From an uncultured Lachnospiraceae bacterium (GTDB lineage Bacteria > Bacillota > Clostridia > Lachnospirales > Lachnospiraceae), in NCBI GenBank assembly GCA_910588655.1, contig CAJUPJ010000016.1, positions 17,939-81,938 on the forward strand: 64,000 bases of DNA. The letters are read 5' to 3'. Position numbers and translations under genes: made by a program. This document shows positions 1-7,993 of this stretch, in pieces; the stretch's first letter is position 1; every line of letters starts with the position of its first letter. Below the pieces are notes generated by a model. It searched no databases. It was not told the DNA's origin and saw nothing but the letters and a program-made list of their open reading frames with translations.

Positions 1-800
1 AGTCCTTCAACTGCTATCTGTACCACATTCTTATCTGTAGCAACTCCGCTGACTAACATCTTCTCCATATTACTTTCCTCCTTAACTACTGTTCCTTCAC
101 TTGTATTTAAACTTGAACGCACAACAAGCTGCACACCATATTTCTTTGCCATCTCAACTGAACGGTTATGAAGCACACCTGCACCAAGGCTTGCAAGCTC
201 AAGCATTTCATCATAAGTGATTTCCTTAAGTTTACGCGCCTTTGGGACTACTCTTGGGTCTGCTGTAAATACACCGTCTACATCTGTATAAATTTCACAT
301 GCATCTGCATGGAGTGCTGCTGCCAGTGCTACTGCTGTAGTATCAGAACCACCTCTGCCAAGTGTTGTGTAATCATCAAATTTATTAATCCCCTGGAAAC
401 CTGTAATAACAACTATACGGCGGTTATCCAGCTCATTTTTAATTCTCTCTGTATCAATCCTCTTAATCCTTGCAGTACCATAATCTGCTGTTGTATGCAT
501 TGCCACCTGGAACGCATTCATTGAAACCGCTGGCACCCCAAGGGAGTCCATTGCCATTGCCATAAGCGCTACTGATGTCTGTTCACCTGTTGTAAGGAGC
601 ATATCAAGTTCACGCCTTGATGCTTTTGGGTTAATATCTTTTGCCATATCAAGCAGCACATCAGTCTGCTTTCCCATAGCAGATAAAACTACCACCACCC
701 TGTTGCCATTTTTATAATCTTCAATACAACGCTTTGCTACATTAAAAATCCTCTCTTTATTAGCAACCGATGTACCGCCAAATTTCTTAACTATTAACAT
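1..800 (-). CDS. lysC: Aspartate kinase, 3' end cut by window edge
   Basis: Phosphorylates L-aspartate, the first step towards lysine, threonine and methionine. Read on the minus strand from ATG at 798-800, preceded by TAGGAGGGCAAT. The N-terminus has the kinase signature KFGGTSV, and a later GRGGSDTTA segment matches the substrate/ATP-binding region of the family. About 266 residues are inside the window; the reading frame is open at base 1, so the regulatory ACT domains are mostly outside and feedback class cannot be judged. It is the last visible gene of a minus-strand run hom, phosphoglycerate-mutase-like gene, lysC, with 37 bp to the gene upstream, so it is probably co-transcribed for threonine synthesis. 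The identification is secure; the symbol is by family and could equally be an isozyme name. Confidence 0.93.
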   Translation of the reverse strand, partial: MLIVKKFGGTSVANKERIFNVAKRCIEDYKNGNRVVVVLSAMGKQTDVLLDMAKDINPKASRRELDMLLTTGEQTSVALMAMAMDSLGVPAVSMNAFQVAMHTTADYGTARIKRIDTERIKNELDNRRIVVITGFQGINKFDDYTTLGRGGSDTTAVALAAALHADACEIYTDVDGVFTADPRVVPKARKLKEITYDEMLELASLGAGVLHNRSVEMAKKYGVQLVVRSSLNTSEGTVVKEESNMEKMLVSGVATDKNVVQIAVEG

Positions 801-837
801 ATTGCCCTCCTAATCTGTTTTAAAAGGAAATTACTGG

Positions 838-2037
838 TTATTGTAACAGCCTGCCCATAAGGGTATAGCCATGCTCCACCACATTGCCGCTTTTTGCTGC
901 ATCTTTTTCATTATACAAAAGACCTGTATTCTTATTAACTGTACTGTCATAAAGCATATATGGGACAGGGTCACTTGTATGTGTACGGCATGATACTGGT
1001 GTAGGATGGTCAGGCATGACAAGTACCCTGTAATCCTCACCTGATGCATCCATTTTCTTAAGAATGGCATCTAATACCCGGCTGTCAAGATATTCAATAG
1101 CTTTTATCTTGCGTTCAAGGCTGCCCTGGTGTCCCATTTCATCTGGTGCTTCCATATGGATATACACAAAGTCATAATTATCTTCAAGCAATGCCTTTAC
1201 TGCTGCCTCTGCCTTGCCTTCCCAGTTTGTTTCAAGAGTGCCATTTGCACCAGGCACATTTATATTATACATGCCTGTGCCCTCTGCAATGCCTTTTAAA
1301 AGGTCAACTGCTGAAATCATCGCACCCTTTTTGCCATATTTGCCCTCAAAACTGTCAAGTGCAGGACGTGTGCCTGCCCCCCAGAACCATATTGAATTAG
1401 CCTTGTTAAGCCCTTTCTTTGCACGTTCTGTATTTAACGGGTGGTTATTTAATATATTATAGCTCTTCTCCATCATTTCACGGAGTTTCTGGTCTTCTGG
1501 AAGGTATCTGCCAATTACTCTTCCAAGCACATCATGCGGGGGTGTAAGTTCTGCCACTTCCCCGTTATCCCAGATTACCAGGTGGCGGTAACTTGTTCCT
1601 ACATAAAATTTATAAGTATCACTGTTTAATTCTTTCTGTACAGCTTCCATAAGCACCGCAGCATCTTCTGTAGAAATTTCACTGGAACTGTGGTCAATTA
1701 TCGTTTTTTCCTCATATGGAAGGCTGTCATCTGATAATGTAACAATATTGCAGCGTATTGCAATATCTGTATCTTTAAGGGGAACACCTATGCTAAGTGC
1801 TTCCAGCGGTGAACGTCCTGTATAATATTTCTCAGGGTCATATCCAAGTACTGCCAGGTTAGCTGTATCGCTTCCTGGTTTCATTCCTTCTGGTATCGTA
1901 TGTGCAAGCCCAATTTCTGACTTTGGTGCAATGCTGTCCATAGCTGGAGTCTTTGCATATTCAAGAGGAGTCATGTCTCCTAAACTATTAACTGGCTCAT
2001 CTGCCATTCCGTCCCCTAATACTACAATGTATTTCAT
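838..2037 (-). CDS. ApgM-type phosphoglycerate mutase-like protein, probable homoserine kinase analogue
   Basis: 399 aa, COG3635-type (archaeal ApgM) alkaline-phosphatase-superfamily enzyme. The N-terminus IVVLGDGMADEP supplies a metal-binding Asp and the SDTANLAVLGYDP segment the catalytic Ser region; HMEAPDEMGHQG and MPDHPTPV carry further metal ligands, all as in the family. The family is named for 2,3-bisphosphoglycerate-independent phosphoglycerate mutase, but in many Firmicutes and Bacteroidetes the gene sits with threonine genes and has been proposed to replace homoserine kinase (ThrB). Here it lies between hom (58 bp upstream) and lysC (37 bp downstream) on the same strand, which favours the homoserine kinase role. 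No thrB or thrC is in the window. The family is certain, the substrate inferred from position. Confidence 0.88.
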   Translation of the reverse strand: MKYIVVLGDGMADEPVNSLGDMTPLEYAKTPAMDSIAPKSEIGLAHTIPEGMKPGSDTANLAVLGYDPEKYYTGRSPLEALSIGVPLKDTDIAIRCNIVTLSDDSLPYEEKTIIDHSSSEISTEDAAVLMEAVQKELNSDTYKFYVGTSYRHLVIWDNGEVAELTPPHDVLGRVIGRYLPEDQKLREMMEKSYNILNNHPLNTERAKKGLNKANSIWFWGAGTRPALDSFEGKYGKKGAMISAVDLLKGIAEGTGMYNINVPGANGTLETNWEGKAEAAVKALLEDNYDFVYIHMEAPDEMGHQGSLERKIKAIEYLDSRVLDAILKKMDASGEDYRVLVMPDHPTPVSCRTHTSDPVPYMLYDSTVNKNTGLLYNEKDAAKSGNVVEHGYTLMGRLLQ

Positions 2038-2095
2038 TTCCTGTTTTTACCTCTTTCCTGTACTGCTCTTTCTGCTTTTAAGCCCTGGACCAATT

Positions 2096-3307
2096 CTAAT
2101 TAAAGCGGATTTTGTTTATTATATTGCCGAGCTTTTCTTCTGCCTTTATATATGCGCCTTCTGTAACCTCTTCTGTTACAAATGCATATTCATCAGAATA
2201 TCCGGCATCTACAGGTGTAACACTGCCAAATGCTTCTGATACTTTTGTTTCATTTTCTGCCTTTGTGCCAGAAACCCTTACAAAGAACTTTGAAACACTT
2301 TCTTCAAATGACACAAGTTCCATTTTCCTGTTATCCCATATTGTCTTTATATTTATCCCAGGGTGCTTTGCAGCTTCCATAATATCAGAAACTACAGCAC
2401 TTGCAGTAGCAAGCTTTCCTGCCCCCTGTCCATAGAACATTATATCACCTGCCATATTGCCTCTTACAAGTATTGCATTAAATACACCATCAACACTATA
2501 AAGAGGATTTGTGGCTGTTACAAGCCCTGGTGCAACCATTGCACAAATCTTTCCATCCTGTATTTTGCCTGAAGCAACCAGCTTTATTTTAGCACCAAGC
2601 TTGCCAGCATAATTTATATCCCTGTTTGTAATCTTTGTAATTCCTTCTGTATATATATCTTCAAAATCTACCTGGTGTCCATATGCCAGCGATGCCAGTA
2701 TTGCAATTTTACGGCATGCATCGTGTCCCTCTATATCTGCTGTTGGGTCTTTTTCTGCATAACCCTTTGCCTGTGCATCTTTAAGCACTGTTTCAAAATC
2801 TGTGCCATTCTCTGTCATTTCAGTAAGTATATAGTTTGTAGTACCATTTAAAATACCTGAAATCTGCTCAACAATATCTGGCGCAATTGAAGATTTAAGA
2901 GGGCGTATAATTGGAATTCCGCCTCCTACACTTGCTTCAAATAAGAAATTACATTTCTTCTCTTCTGCAATTTTAACCAGTTCCGGGCCAAATGCGGCAA
3001 CAAGTGCTTTGTTAGATGTGCATACACTTCTTCCTTTTTCAAGGCTTGCTTTAACAAATTCATAAGCAGGATGAAGCCCTCCCATAGTTTCAACTACTAT
3101 CTGTATGCTGTCATCATTGTCAATTTCCTTAAAATCATGGACAATTATTCCTTCTGCTTCATCACCTGGGAAATCCCTTAAATCCAGTATGGATTTTACT
3201 TTGATTTCCTCTCCTGTCCTTTCTGCTATAATCTGGCAGTTTTCCTTTAAAACCTGGAAAACACCGGAGCCAATAGTGCCATATCCTAATATACTTACAT
3301 TAATCAT
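2096..3307 (-). CDS. hom: Homoserine dehydrogenase
   Basis: Reduces aspartate semialdehyde to homoserine with NAD(P)H. 403 aa. The Rossmann nucleotide-binding loop GYGTIGSG is at residues 8-15, the catalytic/substrate region GILNGTTNYILT is near residue 150 and KDPTADIEGHDA follows. The last 85 residues (starting about KFFVRVSG) look like the C-terminal ACT domain that gives threonine feedback inhibition in this class. Start ATG at 3305-3307 has GGAGG at good spacing. It lies 18 bp after prfB and 58 bp before the ApgM-like gene, so one transcript from secA or prfB through lysC is plausible. Confidence 0.95.
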   Translation of the reverse strand: MINVSILGYGTIGSGVFQVLKENCQIIAERTGEEIKVKSILDLRDFPGDEAEGIIVHDFKEIDNDDSIQIVVETMGGLHPAYEFVKASLEKGRSVCTSNKALVAAFGPELVKIAEEKKCNFLFEASVGGGIPIIRPLKSSIAPDIVEQISGILNGTTNYILTEMTENGTDFETVLKDAQAKGYAEKDPTADIEGHDACRKIAILASLAYGHQVDFEDIYTEGITKITNRDINYAGKLGAKIKLVASGKIQDGKICAMVAPGLVTATNPLYSVDGVFNAILVRGNMAGDIMFYGQGAGKLATASAVVSDIMEAAKHPGINIKTIWDNRKMELVSFEESVSKFFVRVSGTKAENETKVSEAFGSVTPVDAGYSDEYAFVTEEVTEGAYIKAEEKLGNIINKIRFN

Positions 3308-3325
3308 TTTTCCTCCATTCCCTGC

Positions 3326-4435
3326 TTACGCAGTTTGTGTAATCCACGCCAGATAGGCATTTATAAATGAATCCAAATCACCATCTAAAACCCCCGAAAC
3401 ATTACCAGCTTCATGGCTTGTACGGTGGTCTTTAACCATTGTATATGGCTGCATGACATATGAACGTATCTGGCTTCCCCATCCATTGTCCATTACTTCA
3501 CCTCTTATGCCGCTTGCCTTTTCTAACTGCTCTTTCTGTTTTAAAATATACAGCTTTGCTTTTAACATCTGCAGGGCTTTATCTTTATTCATATGCTGTG
3601 AACGCTCATTTTGACACTGTACAACTATTCCTGTCGGGAAATGTGTAATACGTATTGCAGAAGATGTTTTATTGATATGCTGGCCGCCTGCACCGCTTGA
3701 CCTGTATGTATCAATCCTGATATCATCATCTGATATTTCTACATCCAGGTCTTCCTCTATATCAGGCATTACATCACATGAAACAAAAGAAGTCTGCCTT
3801 TTTCCTGCTGCATTAAACGGTGAAATCCTTACGAGCCTGTGCACCCCGTGTTCTGACTTAAGATACCCATATGCATTAATGCCATTTATCTGTAATGTGA
3901 CAGATTTATAGCCTGCCTCATCACCATCAAGGAAATCAAGCATTTCTACTGAAAAGCCTTTTTTATCTGCCCATCTCTGGTACATGCGGCAAAGCATGCT
4001 TGCCCAGTCACAGCTTTCTGTGCCGCCTGCGCCTGCATGTAATGTAAGGATTGCATTATCCTTGTCATATTCACCACTAAGGAGTGTTTCAATCCTTAAT
4101 GCCTCATATTCTTCTTCAAATTCCTTTAATGAAGCTTCAATATCATGAAGTGTGCTGGCATCATTTTCTTCTTCAGATATTTCTACCAGCACAAGGATAT
4201 CTTCCCTGTCACTGCAAAGTTTCTCATATCTTTCAATAACAGATTTAAGCTTCCTGCTTTCCTGTACTACCAACGCAGAAGAAGCCGGGTCATCCCAGAA
4301 ACCCGGTTCCTCCATAGTTTTGTCAAGTTCTTCTGCCCTGTTTTTTTTATCTTCTAAACCGAGTGAACCAGCCATATTATCCAGAGGTTCTTCATACTTT
4401 GCCAGTACCATTTTTATATTGTCGAACTCTACCAT
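3326..4435 (-). CDS. prfB: Peptide chain release factor 2
   Basis: Recognises UGA and UAA stop codons and triggers peptide release. 369 aa, the usual RF2 length. The stop-codon-reading motif SPF is in VRISPFNAAG, and the catalytic GGQ in SSGAGGQHINK. Unlike many bacterial prfB genes there is no programmed +1 frameshift: the region corresponding to the E. coli RGYLDYD site reads through in one frame (AGSLGLEDKK) with no in-frame TGA, so autoregulation by RF2 level is absent. Start ATG at 4433-4435 with GAGGTG upstream. It lies 35 bp behind secA, the arrangement found widely in Firmicutes. Confidence 0.96.
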   Translation of the reverse strand: MVEFDNIKMVLAKYEEPLDNMAGSLGLEDKKNRAEELDKTMEEPGFWDDPASSALVVQESRKLKSVIERYEKLCSDREDILVLVEISEEENDASTLHDIEASLKEFEEEYEALRIETLLSGEYDKDNAILTLHAGAGGTESCDWASMLCRMYQRWADKKGFSVEMLDFLDGDEAGYKSVTLQINGINAYGYLKSEHGVHRLVRISPFNAAGKRQTSFVSCDVMPDIEEDLDVEISDDDIRIDTYRSSGAGGQHINKTSSAIRITHFPTGIVVQCQNERSQHMNKDKALQMLKAKLYILKQKEQLEKASGIRGEVMDNGWGSQIRSYVMQPYTMVKDHRTSHEAGNVSGVLDGDLDSFINAYLAWITQTA

Positions 4436-4470
4436 CCACTCACCTCAGTTATATAAATTAACACAATGTT

Positions 4471-7035
4471 TTATATTTTCCTGCCACAGCACTGTTTATA
4501 TTTCTTGCCACTTCCACAAGGGCATGGGTCATTTGGCTGTATTTTCTTTCCTGTCCTTCTTTTTGGTGCAGACTGCACTGTTTCATCCTTGTTAGTGCCT
4601 GTAACCTTCGCTACCTGCTCACGCTCAACTTTCTGTTCAACCTGTATATGTGTAAGCGCTTTTACAGTTTCCTCAGTAATAGCGTCAATCATTGCATCAA
4701 ACATATCAAAACCAGCAAATTTATATTCTACAACCGGGTCTCTCTGTCCATATGCCTGCAGCCCGATACCCTGCCTTAACTGGTCCATATCATCTATATG
4801 GTCCATCCACTTCCTGTCAATAACCTTAAGCAGTATAACCCTCTCAACCTCACGTATATTATCCTGGTCAGGAAATTCTGCTTCTTTTGCTTCATATACT
4901 TTTACAGATTCTTCTTTAAGCTGCTGTATAAGCTCAGCCTTTGTAATATGCTTTAACTGGTCTTCTGAAAGTTTTATCTTCTTTAATGGGATAATAGGTA
5001 TAAGAATATTATTTAACTCATGTATATCCCATTCTTCTGCAGAAGTATCATCACTGATTACTGAATTAACACATTTCTCCACAACATCAGTAATCATTTT
5101 ATAGATTGTATCACGCATATTATCACCGTCAAGAACCTGGCGGCGCTCTTTATATATAACTTCCCTCTGTTCATTATTTACCCTGTCAAATTCAAGCAGG
5201 TTCTTTCTTATTCCGAAGTTATTGCCTTCTATTTTCTTCTGCGCGCTTTCAATGGCATTTGAAAGCATCTTGTGTTCTACCTGTTCACCATCAGGCATTG
5301 CGGAGAAAAGCCCCATAAGTTTCTCTGAACCAAACAGGCGCATAAGGTTATCTTCAAGTGAAATATAGAACCTTGACTCGCCTGGGTCTCCCTGCCTGCC
5401 TGCACGTCCACGCAGCTGGTTGTCAATACGTCTTGATTCATGGCGTTCTGTACCCACTATCTTAAGCCCGCCAAGTTCCTGGACACCTTCGCCAAGCTTA
5501 ATATCAGTACCACGGCCTGCCATATTGGTTGCAATAGTAACTGCACCTTTCTGCCCTGCATCTGCTATTATCTCAGCTTCAAGTTCATGGAATTTTGCAT
5601 TCAGGACTTTATGTGGTATACCTTTCTTTCCCAGCTTGTCACTAAGGTATTCTGATGTATCAATATTAATTGTACCTACAAGTACAGGCTGTCCCTTTTT
5701 ATGGGCTTCCTCAATATCTGCCACTACAGCATTAAACTTCTCTTCCTGTGTCTTGTAAACTGCATCATCATAGTCTTTACGTACTACTGGAAGGTTTGTA
5801 GGCACTTCTACTACGTCCATACCATAAATATCACGGAATTCTTTTTCCTCTGTAATAGCAGTACCAGTCATGCCTGATTTTTTCTCATATTTATTAAAGA
5901 AGTTCTGGAATGTAATAGTTGCAAGTGTTTTGCTTTCCCTTTTAACCTTTACATGCTCTTTTGCTTCTATAGCCTGGTGCAGCCCGTCAGAGAACCTTCT
6001 TCCTGGCATTATACGTCCTGTGAACTCATCTACAATAAGGACTTCATCATCATTTACAACATAATCCTTATCCCTGAACATAAGCGAATGTGCCCTTAAT
6101 GCAAGGTTAATATTATGCTGTAACTCAAGGTTGTCAGGGTCTGCAAGGTTCTTGACCTGGAAAAACCTCTCAGCTTTCCTTACACCCTCTGCAGTAAGGT
6201 TTACATTTTTATCTTTTTCATCAACAACATAATCGCCTGTTTCTTCTTCCTTTTCATTCATAAGGATATCTATTTTAGACAGCTCCTTTGCAGTACCCTT
6301 TTCAAGCTGTTTTACAAAGATATCACAGGCTTCATACAGTTTTGTTGACTTGCCACTCTGGCCTGAAATAATAAGCGGAGTACGCGCCTCATCTATAAGC
6401 ACCGAGTCAACCTCGTCTATAATTGCATAGTTAAGTGAACGCTGTACAAGTTCTTCCTTATATACAACCATATTATCACGAAGGTAATCAAAACCTAATT
6501 CATTATTGGTAGCATATGTGATATCACAGTTGTATGCTTCCCTTCTTTCATCACTGTTTAAGGTATTAAGGATTACACCAACTGTAAGCCCAAGGAATTC
6601 ATGGACTTGTCCCATCCATTCAGCATCACGTTTTGCAAGATAGTCATTGACAGTTACAATGTGCACGCCTTTGCCTTCAAGTGCATTAAGATATGCAGGA
6701 AGTGTAGATACAAGAGTCTTTCCTTCACCAGTACGCATCTCGGTAATACGTCCCTGGTGCAATATTACACCACCAATAAGCTGTACCCTGTAATGGCGCA
6801 TACCAAGTACACGCGTAGCTGCCTCCCTGACTGTTGCATATGCTTCAGGCAGTATGTCATCCAGCGTTTCACCATTAGCAAGCCTTTCCTTAAATCCAGG
6901 CGTTTTTGCCTTAAGTTCTTCATCACTAAGCTTCTCATATTCCGGAGCAAGAGCCTCTATTTTATCAACAATTGGTATAATACGTTTTACCTCATGCTGG
7001 CTGTGCGTTCCGAATATCTTACTAATTAAACTCAT
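4471..7035 (-). CDS. secA: Preprotein translocase ATPase SecA
   Basis: Motor ATPase that pushes secretory proteins through SecYEG at the cytoplasmic membrane. 854 aa. Visible features: Walker A MRTGEGKT, Walker B/DEAD-like DEVDSVLIDEART, the second helicase half with MAGRGTDIKLGEGV, and a C-terminal zinc-binding tail with CPCGSGKKYKQCC. I start at the ATG at 7033-7035 (MSLISKIFG) because AGGAG lies 8 bases upstream of it; the in-frame GTG nine bases further up would overlap that ribosome binding site. A strong sigma-A promoter lies at 7091-7119. First gene of the secA-prfB-hom run. Confidence 0.97.
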   Translation of the reverse strand: MSLISKIFGTHSQHEVKRIIPIVDKIEALAPEYEKLSDEELKAKTPGFKERLANGETLDDILPEAYATVREAATRVLGMRHYRVQLIGGVILHQGRITEMRTGEGKTLVSTLPAYLNALEGKGVHIVTVNDYLAKRDAEWMGQVHEFLGLTVGVILNTLNSDERREAYNCDITYATNNELGFDYLRDNMVVYKEELVQRSLNYAIIDEVDSVLIDEARTPLIISGQSGKSTKLYEACDIFVKQLEKGTAKELSKIDILMNEKEEETGDYVVDEKDKNVNLTAEGVRKAERFFQVKNLADPDNLELQHNINLALRAHSLMFRDKDYVVNDDEVLIVDEFTGRIMPGRRFSDGLHQAIEAKEHVKVKRESKTLATITFQNFFNKYEKKSGMTGTAITEEKEFRDIYGMDVVEVPTNLPVVRKDYDDAVYKTQEEKFNAVVADIEEAHKKGQPVLVGTINIDTSEYLSDKLGKKGIPHKVLNAKFHELEAEIIADAGQKGAVTIATNMAGRGTDIKLGEGVQELGGLKIVGTERHESRRIDNQLRGRAGRQGDPGESRFYISLEDNLMRLFGSEKLMGLFSAMPDGEQVEHKMLSNAIESAQKKIEGNNFGIRKNLLEFDRVNNEQREVIYKERRQVLDGDNMRDTIYKMITDVVEKCVNSVISDDTSAEEWDIHELNNILIPIIPLKKIKLSEDQLKHITKAELIQQLKEESVKVYEAKEAEFPDQDNIREVERVILLKVIDRKWMDHIDDMDQLRQGIGLQAYGQRDPVVEYKFAGFDMFDAMIDAITEETVKALTHIQVEQKVEREQVAKVTGTNKDETVQSAPKRRTGKKIQPNDPCPCGSGKKYKQCCGRKI

Positions 7036-7090
7036 GAAATTCACTCCTATATATTCTTAATTATAAGTAATAACAAACAAATCATTCTAA

Positions 7091-7119
7091 AGTATATCAT
7101 TAAATCATTCTGTAATCAA
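7091..7119 (-). promoter_or_regulatory. Sigma-A promoter of secA
   Basis: On the minus strand TTGATT (7114-7119), a 17-base spacer and TATACT (7091-7096), about 55 bases upstream of the secA start. The nearest end of repeat R1-A begins 25 bp further upstream, so the element stops just short of the promoter. Confidence 0.75.
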
Positions 7120-7143
7120 CTGGAATTTTTCAAAAAATTGTAT

Positions 7144-7860
7144 GATAATTTACAGTTATCTGGTGTTTATAACGGACGCAGGGTTTTACGTGTTCCACTA
7201 AATTATTCCACTCCAGGGCACGCTTGCGCTACGTTAGCCCACGCAGCGGCACATAAAGCCAGATATTTAATGCCCGGAAAAACTTTAGTTTATTCCATAA
7301 CATTAAATATCTGGCTTAAATGCCGGCGGTGCTAAAGTGCCCCTGTCATGGAATAATATTAGATGGAACACTGTGAAACCTGCTGTTCCCTGTCAGAATT
7401 ACAGAAAAACAGGCTGGCAGGATAACTGTAAATTATGGATGGACGGCTGAAGATTCAGACATACGGAAATTTCCTGGTATTATATACGTACAAATGGTAA
7501 CTATTCCACTACTGGATAAGTGGCTGGCAGAATAACCTCCACCTCCATAATTTACAGTTATCTTGTTATTCTGGGTTTTAGCAGAGGTTTGTGGTGATGC
7601 AATGGCAGGTTTTGTGTGCCATGATGCCAGCAATATTCCGTTACAGGGGTACTTTAAGCCCGCCGGCATTTAAGCCATGTAATTAATGTTACGGAATAAA
7701 CGTCAGTTTATTTTGTAACATTAATTACATGGCTTTATGTGCCGCTGCGTGGCTTACCGTAGCGGAAGCGTACCCCTGTAACGGAATATTCTGGCTCTGG
7801 CACAGAAACCGTCCGCCCATCAATCCAATCCACACAAACACCAGATAACTGTAAATTATC
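7144..7860. repeat. R1-A: composite inverted-repeat element with two long hairpins
   Basis: A 717 bp non-coding element. It is bounded by inverted copies of GATAATTTACAGTTATC (7144-7160 and about 7844-7860), extended by CTGGTGTTT on the inner side. Inside are two long hairpins (about 7185-7380 and 7585-7810), each closed again by an inward copy of the same repeat (7420-7435 and 7547-7562), with a unique-looking centre at 7436-7546. Hairpin 1 has outer stems TGTTCCA/TGGAACA and ATTATTCCA/TGGAATAAT; hairpin 2 pairs GTGCCA and ATATTCCGTTACAGGGG with their complements. Near each tip is a conserved core: 7240-7260 with partner 7313-7329 (plus), and 7731-7751 with partner 7660-7676 (minus). It separates the divergent secA and 7994 genes. 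No transposase and no convincing ORF. MITE-like or a structured-RNA locus; function unknown. Confidence 0.85.
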
Positions 7861-7923
7861 CTAATTTTTATTATTGCACATTTTTCTGTAAAAATTAACA
7901 TTTCCGGATAATTTTTAATAGAA

Positions 7924-7952
7924 TTGTATATTGGCTTATGTTAATATATTAT
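7924..7952 (+). promoter_or_regulatory. Probable sigma-A promoter of the 7994 gene
   Basis: TTGTAT (7924-7929), 17-base spacer, TATTAT (7947-7952), 42 bases before the start codon. It begins about 64 bp after the right end of R1-A. Confidence 0.6.
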
Positions 7953-7993
7953 AAACAGAAATATATAAAAAGATAATAACGGGGGCTGGTTAT

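Noticed and set aside
4466..5104. Long plus-strand frames opposite secA, lon, clpX and nifJ
   Set aside because: They are antisense shadows of highly conserved genes, rich in Ser/Cys/Ile from complementary codons, without ribosome binding sites.
7433..7669. Open frames inside R1 elements (also 39649-40010 and 55923-56339)
   Set aside because: They lie within palindromic stems, have no ribosome binding sites, resemble nothing, and the equivalent frames are broken in other copies.
7144..7860. R1 as a CRISPR array or group II intron
   Set aside because: There are no short direct repeats with spacers, no domain V-like hairpin and no reverse transcriptase frame.
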